A stretch of 64,000 nt of DNA. Origin: Colius striatus. Lineage: Eukaryota > Chordata > Aves > Coliiformes > Coliidae. Below are positions 1-11,719 of the stretch, piece by piece. Made by a program: the position numbers and the translations under genes. The notes beneath the pieces are model-generated. The model did not search any database. It was not told the origin of the DNA and was given only the letters and a program-made list of their open reading frames with translations. Numbering within the stretch: position 1 is the first letter of the stretch; the number at the start of each line of letters is the position of its first letter. The stretch spans positions 84,426,944-84,490,943 of the forward strand of contig NC_084759.1 in NCBI RefSeq assembly GCF_028858725.1, read 5' to 3'.

Positions 1-3000
1 TTACTGTTTAGCCCTGAGTGTTGGGCAAGTACAACATCCATGTTCAGACAACGTAAGATTGTGATAGATTTAGAGGCAACCCATCCAAGATGCTTGAGAT
101 TCCTGCCCTGCTGTGGGAAGATCAAAATACAGCAGTAAATTATGCCTGTGTGATTCCCTAAAACATAGGCTAAACCATCAGGTTGGGCAATCCCCTGGGG
201 TGAACCAAGCTGCTTCTCAGTGCCTCCATCCCTGCTTGTGTGCCTCTGCCTCTGTGCTGCTTCAGGGATCCTCTAGTTGGAGAGGTAACAAAAATGAATC
301 TACTGTCTGTGTTTCATCTGTGGTTTTACAATTGTTCCCACATTCTGCTTATGCCAGCTCACGTGGTATTTGAAACCAGCTGAGTGATGTTTATACAGTT
401 TCTCCAGGATAAATATCACGTAGTCAGCTGTTGCTTGGGTCTCTAAATGTCTTTGGGGTCTGATTAGGTCTTGTTTGCACATTAATAAGATTTTCAAACA
501 CACTTCATCAAGGCAAGTAGGAATAAGTGAAGAAGATTTAGGGATGTGAGTGCATGCCTGCATGTGGACTGGACTGTGACTCACCATTTACATCAGCAGT
601 TAACAGAATTATGCAGGATGCTTTCTCCTTATTTTCCTCAATAGAAGGAGCAGTTTGGCCATGATCGAGGACATTTTTTTTTTCTCTTTCTCATCATTAA
701 ATAAAAGACAATTAAGTGAAAATTGTGACAACAGAAGCAACTTGACTGTCCATTGTGGTTTTTAGTAGCTCACGGGGAGCTGTTGCCAGAAAATCCTGTT
801 CAGTGGCCACTGGCACAAGCCTTGCCATGTGGCTTGCCCCGCACAGGGGTGAGATCTGGAGAGCTGCTGACCTTGGCTGACTCTGTCAGCACTTCCCACC
901 ACCCAGCAGCACTCTCTCAGTCATCCTATAGACTTCATTAAGTGTAGGAAAGGAGGTGATGGAGGTGTCAGTACATGTGCACATCCTGTTTCACCATTTG
1001 CTTTATGAGCATTGGTGGAGTAGAGTTGAAGGCTGCTGGTGAGAGAACAATAATAATCTGATGACTATGAAATGAAGCACCTGCCAGTCCCTTGCCACAG
1101 TTACCCTTTCTGCCAGACATAGACCTTTCATAACAGTGGTGCATATATGATTTGCCTGTTCCTCCTCAAGTACAAGCCTCAAACAATTGCTACAAATTCT
1201 ACTCATATCAGGCAATGATTTTGTTCTGTTAATTCTCATGGGGAAAGTTTTGGATCAGTAATAGAGCAGCAATTATTTAAATGCTTTCTATGTACTTAGT
1301 AATTAGCAATGAAGAAGGATTTGAACTTTGACTTCAATAAAATGAAACCTATTGCCTTTAAATTCTGTAAGGTATGTCAGAGCTTTCTAGACAATATGTT
1401 AGCTCCTTTCACCCAGTACTGAAACATGGCTGCATCTTTTCTATGTGTAGTGATTTTGCCTTGGCCAGGTTTTTGGTAGTGGGGGTAGAACTAATTTAAA
1501 TAAGGAAAATCTCGGTGTATATCCTGCATCACAAACTCTTTGAAATACAGTGTTCCTGAAGCAAAGTGAAATCACTAAGTGTAAGGACAGGATGGCAAAA
1601 CTGGAGTAAGACTTTTTCATGAAAAAAAAGTTTGAAAAAGTAACAAATGTTTCATTGCCTTAAATTCTAAAATGAGTTTGATCAATAATGGGAAAAGTAC
1701 TAAAATTTTCTGTAACTCAATATTGATTTTTATGTTATATTTATCCTTTGAAAGACACTAGCAGGTCTTTAACTTTTCCAGGTTCTTCTGTTGAATTGCG
1801 TAGAGACTTTTACCACCTTCCAAAGATACATATTTTTGTTACTCAAGGTTCCAGTGAAAACCATTAGTTACACTTAGTAAGAAAGAACAGTTCCATCTGC
1901 CAGACAATGAAAGTGATATTTTTTTTGCTGTTAATGAGGGCTCATACATAGTCCTTTATGCTTCAAATGAATAGTGGGTTGGTTTTTTTCCTACCCTAAC
2001 ACAATAACTTGTTCAGTTCTATTATTTTGTCTTTTCAGTTAACCATTACCCAAAATTGCATCATTAGTTGATTTATGACCCTCATTTTTACAGCATTATG
2101 TTAAATCCATGGCATTTACGTGTTGGACCCCTGTATACATTAATTCTGCACTGACCAGAGGTGCTGTAAAAGGTAATATGCTGATCAAATACTGGCCCAA
2201 AGGCTAAAAATTTACCTTTTGTGTGAGGAAACTTGATAACCTCTTTATTTGTGTGTGTGCTTTCAAGGCTTGGACCCTTAACTCCTTGGTTTGCCTTACA
2301 GCAAAAGGACGACATGCAACCCTGTTGTTGCAGCAACAGTTGCAGTTAACCCCTGTGAGATTGATGGTTCCTCACTGTGTATTGAATCCTGCTTGGTTTA
2401 CTTCTCTAAATGAGGATGTTCTTAGATGTGGGTATCATGTTCTCTAACTAAAACATACTGAAAGGTCTCCGAGCTACAACATGGGAAGTATTTTCTTTTG
2501 CAGCTATGTCATACCCCCAGTTTAGGTACTCTGAAGTTTCCCAATTTGACCCTGTCATCCTGCTGCCTGTTTGTACTCAACAGAGAAAGTCACTGCTGGA
2601 GCACAATCGGGATATTCAGTGGTCTGAGCTGGCATCTGGACTTGCCACACATTCCCCTACAGAGGAGTACTGTGGTTAGAAGAGAAAGATGGACAATGAG
2701 ACTGTTTCCTTAACGGGACACCAGAGTGTCTAAGTCAAGTGGAGTTAATGTGCATGACTGAAATTTTCTTCTGGGTTTTGTTTTGGTTTTTTTTTCTCTT
2801 TTTAAAAACTTTGGTTTTGGTAGCTTTTTAAATGCATTTGTTGTAGTCTCTTTATTGCTTCAAGGCGTAGAAATATTTAATATTTAGGAGCTGTGGACAA
2901 CAGAGGCAGTACTGTAATGTAACACTAAACCTTTAGCTAGAAAGTAAGTGTGGTAGATGGTTAAGCTTGCCTCTGTAAGGACAAGAGTCTTAAGTAACTT

Positions 3001-5193
3001 TATTCTTAGTGGTATTGACCATTCAGATATGCCTTCATTTCAGGCGGTGTTAGGACTTGCCACTTACTCTTTTTAGCTTGGCTAAGCCAAAATACCATTG
3101 TGCAATACTTATCTGACATCTTATCTCTGTTACATTTCCAGCCAGCCTTCTGGTTTATTACACTTTTAATTTAAACGCATGAATTGGTTTGTTGTTTTGG
3201 GTTTTTTTTAAATAAAATTCTCTGTCCTGTTTTCTCTTTCAATAGCTCATGTTCACTCACACAGTTTTTCATTTCCTCCTCTGCTTCATGACTATACTTA
3301 CAGTTATGCTCTTTTTTCATCTGTTGCTTCATGGGGAAGAAGGCATCTTCTCTGAATAATAAACACACGGGAGGATATAAAGAACAAGAATTTCTCAAAT
3401 TAAGCCTTCTGTCTAGCTCTGCTTTACAAATTCATTTCAGTTTTTCCTTTAATAGCCTACTGACATCATGATAAACTGCTCCAAATAATTTTTTTTCCCC
3501 TCAATGGAGATTAAATGCTAGTGTTAGGGGGAAAAAATTACTGTTTAGAGAATTTTAAGTGTAAGCCTTGACATTTCATATTAAATTCACTAGAAATGCT
3601 GACTGCATGACTGAGATTAAGAGGAATGTTCTAGGGAGGGCTATGTGGCATTGCAGTGGGCCAAACTCCTAACACTGCTTGGGTGTACCTGATAAGATAC
3701 TAGTAAACATCTCCTCTTGGGTCCTGTGAATAAAGCAAGACTAAGTTGTCTAAATTAATTCTGTATCATTTGGGGGGAGTTGTCAAGATAAGACCTAAAA
3801 AGCCCCCCAAACCTGCCACCAGTGGTTTACTCTTCATTGGTTCTTCTTTTTTTTATCAGATAAAACATAATCTGAATGTTAACAATAGCAGGATGTCTAT
3901 AATTTATTCAGTTGGTTTTAATTCAGCTTTTGCGGCCCCAGTTAATAGAAATGCAATGGGGTGTAGAGGTATTATTTGAGGGAAAATCATTTCAAACTTT
4001 CCTTGCAGAGAGGGAATTATGAAAAGGGCTTTGTGCTGAGTGTCTGCTTTAATAATTCTACAAACTGCAGTAGAAGAAACAGTTACCAGAAACCTCAAAC
4101 TCAACCACAGCATCTTTTAAACACCAGAATAACATAAAAGATAACATAATAACTACTGTGGAGTTTCTTCTACTTTCTCTTTAGGGATAAAAATATGCTG
4201 CTTCCGCTGTCTCAATCAGAGAACTGTTTGCTCTATCTTGTATGATTGACAGGTTTTTTTCAGAAAAAACAGGGAAAGTTTAATTTGTATAATTTAATTT
4301 CTTGCCAGTTTTGAAGGACGTGATTATTTCTGTTGATCTTTACTAGAGATGTTTGTTCTTCAGGTAGGGATCTTTGAACAATAATTAGTTCTGACAGGAA
4401 AAAAGGGAAAATAAATGGACCGCTGGGTATTTGCTGTATACTTTGATGATATTCAGGCTTGTTCTAAATGCTTTGTCATTATGTTTACGAGACAAAGCAA
4501 TCTCCGTGTTTGAGTACCAAATTTTGCTATTAATTCTCTACTTTGCTTGGGCTTATTTCTACAGCACCTTTCTCAATGTATGCAGTCCGAACCGTCAAAA
4601 CAATTAACAAATAGATTGAAAAGGATGCATTGAAATCTGTAAAAGATGTGGACACACAACAAAAGCTTCTTCTTACTGACAGGAAAACAGAGTACACGAA
4701 CACCAAAGAGACATTTTCCATTAATACTCTTCACCGAGTTTCCATTGTTGCAAAGGTGTTTTAGTGCTGGAAATAAGAAGTTGCATGAGTGTTAGAGCTG
4801 ATTTATTCCTTATTTTCCTGTAAAAAAAAAATGGCTTCTATAAATAAAACTGTATGTTCCAGTCTCATACATTTTCACCCTACATTGTAATCTCCTTAAA
4901 TACCATAATTCAGATGTTTTGAGAATATATATTGAATGCTGGACACAACAGTTATTGTGTTCTCATAAATTATGTTCCCTTCCTGTAAAGTAGTAAAATA
5001 GTCATACACCCAAATCAGTGCCAGGTAGTTCTCAGTAATACTATGTTCTACCTGTGTTAAATGAATCTATGCAGTTTTAAGCAGAGTTACATGAATATGA
5101 TAAATTTGGGTACCTTCAGATAACTTATAAAACCTGAAAAAAGAAGGGTATCTAAAACAACTCGTTTGCCCTGTTAAAGGCTGCTTTTGTTAG
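1..5193. other. Left flank, no supported gene
   Basis: AT-rich single-copy-looking DNA. No CR1 tail and no recognisable coding exon were seen on either strand apart from a weak exon-like ORF at 2506-2679. Mammalian TAB3 has GK as its 3' neighbour, but I did not recognise any GK exon here. Confidence 0.5.
2506..2679 (+). other. Exon-like ORF of unknown status
   Basis: A TTTTCTTTTGCAG acceptor-like sequence ends at 2503 and is followed by 57 codons open from an ATG, beginning MSYPQFRYSEVSQFDPVILL and ending EEYCG-stop. The composition is more protein-like than most random ORFs in this flank. I do not recognise the family and see no partner exon or nearby poly(A) signal. It is most likely chance. 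Confidence 0.15.
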
Positions 5194-5428
5194 GGGATGA
5201 ATGATCTGGATGAGGGGACAGAGTGTACCCTCAGCAAGCTGGCTGATGACATCAAACTGGGAGGACTGGCTGATTCCCCAGAAGGCTGTGCTGCCATTCA
5301 GCGGGATCTCGACCAGCTTGAGAGTTGGGCAGAGAGGAACCTCATGAGGTTCAACAAGGACAAGTGCGGAGTCCTGCATCTGGGGAGGAACAACCCCATG
5401 CACCAGTACAGGCTGGTAAACACAAGGT
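5194..5428 (+). mobile_element. CR1 LINE internal fragment (reverse transcriptase)
   Basis: Translates as [20 protein letters not shown], then [20 protein letters not shown] and [15 protein letters not shown], the CR1 ORF2 region around the catalytic Asp-Asp pair (LADD here, usually FADD). It lacks the 3' tail and the terminal octamer repeats found on other copies, so it is truncated at both ends. Confidence 0.9.
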
Positions 5429-8400
5429 AAAACTAGCAATGTATTTTTATCATATGAAAATAAAACCAAAACAGGTATGAGTATCTATCTTGTGACTTGT
5501 GTCATAGTTATTCCCTTTGTAGGTAGTTTTTGTTTGCTAAATTTGGTGACTTAGCTGCAGTTTATCAACAACACAGCAATTACAAAACTCTGTAAACTGG
5601 AAGTTAAGAAATGATAGCAAAATATTACGTGTGAGAAGTCCATGCATCACACCAACACAATTTAAGACTAATTTGTATTGGTGTTGCTTTCAAAATCTGT
5701 CCTGACAGATATGTAGCAGGTTGTAACTGCTCCTCTGTCCAAAGAACTCATGCCCTTGGCTCCTTATTCTCCCCTTTTTTCCCACTCCTAGAAGACACAG
5801 GCCACTGTTTCAGTGCTCAAATAATACAGTTCTTTGTAGGGAGCGGCTGAAGTCTTTTGAAAAGGGCTTTGGGATTAACTGGTTAGAAAGTCTGTACTAC
5901 TGCAACATGGGAATAAATGTAACCTAACGACTAAGAGGTATATTTTAAAGGAACATCTGGATGTTGTTCCAAAGATGATGGATTAAAAAAATAATAATTT
6001 AGATTGAGTGATAGTAGCATGCCTTCCTGCAGTGTTCAGGATTAATGCAGCACACGAGACATTTCAGCACATTATCTGCTCTATAATGTTGGTCAAACTT
6101 CTTATTTTTTTAATGTTTACTGAGCCTGAGTTCACTAAGTCAAAGAATTAGTTTGCACTATGTGGCCTTTAAAAAATTCTAGTGAAAGCAGGTGGGGGCT
6201 TTTATTCCATTTCACTAAGCCCTGGCCAACGTGACAATGGATCAGGTGCTCGGTATGGCAGTCAGCAGCAGCTGTAAGAGCAGTGCCTGCTCCCTGGTGA
6301 ATGCAAGAAGCTCAGAAAGAGGATGAAGTTGGGTGTGTTTCTGACAGGGCCCTTTTCTCTGTATGTGTGTGTGTGTGTGCGTGTATGCATTCAGTGTACA
6401 ATGTGTCTAGAGCAAAACAGGAGAGGTAATGAAAAAAATAGTCTTTCTGCAACAATTCTTTTAAATGAGAGGTAGTCAGACAACCATTTTTTCCCTTGAA
6501 AGGAAGGACATTTCTCCCACGCTGATCTGACTGGCTCAGGGAGACCTTGCTTTTCTGATTTAAGTAGGCAAGGCCATTTACACAAGCCATTATCCCACTC
6601 AACTGATACATACAGTTACCCACAACAAAAGCCTCCAGTCCCTTTGGCATTAGGATGAGTTCATCTTCTTTTACAACAACTGTGATTACTCCCTATACTC
6701 TTCCCTAACAAGAGCACAATGTCTCTGAGCATCTCCTCTGAGCCTTCTTCCACTGTAGGAGTGTATATTGGTGGCACAAAATATGGTTGTTATTTCTGTC
6801 TTTGATGTTTATTCATGCTCTCACCACCCTTTCTTGCTGTGAGGTTTTGTGGGAGAACATCAAACAAAAGGAAACATGGCTTTGCAGCAGCCCTGATGCT
6901 CTTGTACTGTGGAGCAGCCCCAGACAGCTAGGGTCCGGGAAGCATACAGGCTAAGAGGCTAAAGCGTGCTGGCTTTTGCACACCTCCAACACAGCCAATG
7001 ATGGCAGCACTGGGACATGTTGACTATCTTGCTTTCCTTTCCATCCCTTCTCGGTCTTCCAGAAGCAATGCCCTTATCTCTTCTAAGACAAGTCTTTCTT
7101 GTGTGACAGGAATTGAGGAACAGCTTATCTCTATTCTGTCTGACCTTTTTTCATTGACTTTGTGAAGAGTTAAAATATGAATAAAGGCACCCTTGCTGCT
7201 GTGTCAATAAAGGACAAACACTAGCCACAAAACATGCCATAGTAATCAGGAAAAGCCCAGCTTTAGCTGGATTTCTGTATACTTCCCAAGATGCGGGATT
7301 TTCAATAGAACTACTGAGAGGAGATATGTTAGCATTCAATAATAATACAAGAAAACAAATTAGTATAATTGGAGAAAACTAGAAAGCTAAAGTCTCAATG
7401 TGACAAATCTTGTTTAGGTGTTCCAAATAGGCAGGTAAGAAAATCTGTTTGTAATTGTGGTCTCATATAACTGTTGTGCACAATCAATATTGCATATCTA
7501 TAATGTTTTCACCTTGAGAGGTAGATGCTCTTCTCTCAAATTTCCCCGTTCTTTTCTTTTGAGAGTTGTATTTTTAACAGTGAAGGATAATCTCAACCAA
7601 TAGAAAGTTAATCACAGTGCCTTGAATACAGTGTTTCACTTAAATAACTACGCAAAGGAAACAACATATTTTACTCTTGATGTTCCTCGCCATCATCTAA
7701 ATCTTGTCACACCTGAACACTGAGTATCGGGAATAAAAACAGCAACTGACTGTAGTTTCTCACACATTCTGTTACTAAAAACCTTAATCTGCCAAAACAC
7801 ACATACTAAACTGGATCCTCTCTTCTTCAGCAGGACCCACACATGCAGTTGTAGAACTAAGCTCCAAAATACTCTCTTCTGTCTAGCCATGGGAAAAAGG
7901 GCAAAAGGCAGCTGTAAGGCATTACATGATCACTCTCAAATGTTTAGATGTGTTTAACGATAACACACTGCACTTGGGTTGGCATGGTTTCAAAATGGGT
8001 GGTTTTGATTAGTTGCCCCAAAATCTGAGAGAAGCAGAGCCTCTGAGAGATGACCAAGGTCACGAGAGGAACCGGTGTCCAAGGTGGTGCTGGTACTTCT
8101 GAAACCTAACACAACAGCATGAGTAGTCACCTTCTCCATAAGAAACTGGCATAACGTTTAATAGACCTATCTAGACTACACATGCATGTGTATCTGCCAC
8201 AGTAGCTCTTCAGCATCAGACTAGTGACTTTGCCAGACTTGCAACTGGCAAAGGCAGGTGAAAAACTGTTGCAGCTGAAGCACGGCATGCCTTGATGAAG
8301 ATCTGTCTATCTGCAGAAGTTAGAGAAACCCAGGTGAGACAAAATTCTTCTCTGGACAAGAATGAACAGGTCCCTTATTTGTCAGAGATTTTTTTTTCAA

Positions 8401-10179
8401 AGCAGTTTGTCTTGTAGAACAAATTCGACGTCAGTAGAACTTATGATCTGGAAAAAGAGCAAAGTGGTTCTCTTTCAATTTCAATTTTAAGGAACAGCTT
8501 TCAAAACTACTGGGAAATATTTGTACACTCTGCATTTATTGCTGTAATAAACTTGCTCTCCTTTTTAAAGCTGGGCATCACCGTGTGGGAATTTCACACA
8601 CTTGCTGATTTTTATAGCTCATGAAAACATCTGTATTTCCCTCCTTGGTGGACAGATGATTTGTGTCACAACGAGAATGCACTTAAATAACCTAGCTATA
8701 TTTAGTATAACATTCTGTTACTACTCTGTTGTCATTGGCACCATTATGTCTCTTTCCTGAGGTTTATGTGGTACCTTCTCCTGCACCTTCCAAAGTGCAT
8801 TTTTAAGGCTATATACTGCCAGCAGCGTGGAGTTGCCAAACTCTGCAGCCTGACAGAGACAAGGCAGGTCAGACCGGCAGCAGGGCTGGAGATGTGTTCC
8901 CCATAGGCCCATTTACACACAAGGGTGCAACATACAACTCAGGACACATAAGGCTGGGCACGCAGCTCCAGACAGAGGCACTCGGCATTTACATGAACAC
9001 AAACAGCATCAGTGGTCTCACCTTGATCCCCTCTCCAGATGGTCAGGATGGAGGTTTGTCAGTGGGAGCACACCCATACGTACCTGTGTCCAAAGTGCAT
9101 CCCCAGCATCTGGGCTCAGATACATGGTCCCTCCAGGGGCTGTCCAGCTCTCTATCTGATGGCATCTGGCCCACAAGAGCAGTTGTAGATGTTTGTATTT
9201 TCCTTCAAAGACTTCTCAGTCTCCTTGCCTGAGATGGGTTATACGGCTTGGAGCCTGATAACCTTGTTTTCACTAACCCCAGTAGTGGGAGCATCCTGCC
9301 AATACAGTAAGGCAATTGCATGCGATTTCCAGTGAGGAAGAGTGTATTTGAAGAGGGCACCAGGATGCAGCAGTGCTCTGAGATTAGTGACCTGGGTGAC
9401 TGCAGGGAGTCTCAGCATTGCCATTGATCCAGGTGGATCAGAAAGACAAGGAAAAATGGCTACAGCCTCTCAGTTCTAGATATAGAGAACACACAGCTGG
9501 GATTTGAAACAGTCAACCTCTGTTAAGAATAGAGTTCCTCTTAGGGATTTATTAGAAAAAAACTAGACACTGTAAGTAAAGGATTACAAATGGTAGGGCT
9601 CTGCAGTCCCACTGGAGGAAGGGAAAAATGTCCACATTTAGGGATTAACTAGTAGTCTAGGAGAGAGACAGTCAAAAAAGCTCATTGATACAGCTAACCC
9701 ATTCCTTGCTTTTCTAAAATATTAAAGCAAGAGAAGGCAATCACTTGAAGTTCTACCAAAACAGTGGCTCTTGCATTGGCACACAAATTGCACTAGCCGC
9801 TATTCCAAACAGAATAACAGCTCAGAGTAACATTTCAATGATGATATTTTTCATGGTAGATTCTGCATACACACAGCTGTTCAGCTCTGGGAGAGCTGTC
9901 TTTAAAAGTTCATAGCTAATATTCGATTTTTTTTTTTCACTTCTAAGAGTCTCGGTCATTTACAGAAGTGTTGCTGGAGAGAAGACGATGCCCAGAAGGT
10001 GAGCATTGCACCAAGAACTGTTACAGACCTGAAAGTTAGTAGTTTGAAAAAAAATTTCTGTCCAGTAGATAACCTCAGTCAAGCAACCATCAAACACCTG
10101 GGGAAATTCCTTGGCCAAAGCAGGACATATTTCATCTTGGACTAGAACTGGAAGGCAATTGACTGGGAAAATATGATAG
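5429..10179. other. Intergenic stretch, no gene seen
   Basis: Contains a short GT microsatellite (6361-6386) and otherwise nothing recognisable. The longest frames (about 112 codons at 6312-6650 minus and 8894-9232 plus) have no domain, no splice-linked partner and repeat-derived runs (HTHTHT). Confidence 0.5.
6361..6386. repeat. (GT)n microsatellite
   Basis: About ten GT units, slightly interrupted by GC and TATG at the right end. Confidence 0.85.
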
Positions 10180-10289
10180 AACATCTGGACATGTTCCTAT
10201 GCAACCTGATCTAGGTGAACCTGCTTCTGCAGGGGGTTGGACTAGATGATCTCTAAAGGTCCCTTCCAACCCCTACCATTCTATGATTT
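10180..10289 (+). mobile_element. CR1 LINE 3' end fragment
   Basis: Contains the CR1 tail segment CTGGACATGTTCCTATG, then TGATCTAGGTGAACCTGCTT, GGACTAGATGATCTCTAAAG and CCATTCTATGATT. It is strongly 5' truncated, about 110 bp. Confidence 0.93.
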
Positions 10290-11302
10290 AATGAGCACAT
10301 GGTATCACGTCCAGTAAGTTTAATATTGCTGTTATATTATTACCAATCTAGTGAAAACCCTGATTAACAGTTCTCTGGTTTAATGCCATAATACATGGTC
10401 TGCTAGATGAGAATGTTTTGCATGTAAATCACTTATTTACTCAGTTGTGTCGTAAGGCCAACATATTAAAAAATAGATTTATTTCAAATACTTCACTTCA
10501 GTTGTACAAAACAAGGTATGCAAGTTTTGTTTGGCAGTTGCTCTTTTACTGGAAATAACAATTCTTACCAGCATCATTGGCCTGAATTTCTTCAAAAGGC
10601 TACAGGATCAAGTCAGCTGGCCTGCTTTTCAAGCAATTTCATTACAAAGCAATAGTAAAGCCTAAAGTTTCAAAATTAGATGTAATTTTTAAGATTTGCT
10701 TTATAGAGAATTTATCCATTTCCTTCTCTGTGGTACAACATTGACCCGAGGTATCAGTATTGTGAAGAAGAGCGTGAATGTACTCACTGTAGCTTTGAAA
10801 TGTTTAAGAGTTTGGAAACATAATGATATATGACCATCAATCTGCCACTAGTACTAGAAAGAGAAAGAAAAAAACCAAACAAAGAGCATCTGTCTGGCTT
10901 ATAAGCAATCTTTTGAAACAAATTTATAGTGGGAGAAAAAAGTTAATATCAAGTCAGCCAGGACAGCAACCAAACCAGTCCATTAGGCTTCAGTATCTGT
11001 GGTGATGAAAGATATCCAAGGCTTTCCACCACCATCGTGTTCACCATAAGGAAAGCAAAGTGTATACAAACATCTAATTAGAGGAAAGGTTTCACAAATC
11101 ATCATAAAGAGACAAATCATTCTCCCCCAAGGTTTCTCAGACCCTGCTTACTCTAAAGCCATTTATCTGTCTGGAAAGTTTGACTGTTATTCTCCCCTTC
11201 TGTGGGGGATGAGAACTCTCCAGCACACGTGGTGCTCTGCAGAGACACATTTACATTGCCAACACCAACTTCAGTTTTGCTGAGACATTAGAATTGATGG
11301 AA
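10290..11302. other. Intergenic, no gene seen
   Basis: AT-rich DNA between two CR1 copies, with no exon-like structure or repeat recognised. Confidence 0.5.
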
Positions 11303-11719
11303 TTGAATTGGAGCATCTTCCTTATGAGGAAAGGCTGCGGGAACTGGGGCTATTTAGTCTAGAGGAGAACGAAGGGGGAATCTCATTAATATTTACAAGT
11401 ATATAAATGGCAGGTGTCAGGAGGTTGGGGCATCCCTTTTTTCTATTGTATCCAGCAAACAGAACAAGGGGTAATGGGATGAAGCTGGATCACAAAGAGT
11501 TCCATTTAAACATACGGAAAACTATTTTAACGTGAGGGTGAGGGAGCCCTGGCACAGGCTGCCCAGGGAGGGTGTGGAGTCTCCTTCTCTGGAGGTTTTC
11601 AAACCTGCCTGGACGTGTTCCTGTGTGACCTGATCTAGGTGGACCTGCTTTAGCAGGGGGGTTGGACCGGATGATCTCTAAAGGTCCCTTCCAACCCCTA
11701 CCATTCTATGATTCTATGA
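11303..11719 (+). mobile_element. CR1 LINE 3' fragment
   Basis: Begins in the ORF2 C-terminal part (GAGCATCTTCCTTATGAGGA) and runs through GGTAATGGGATGAAGCTGGA and CCCTGGCACAGGCTGCCCAG to the tail CCATTCTATGATTCTATGAA. About 415 bp, with several frame breaks, so inactive. Confidence 0.95.
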
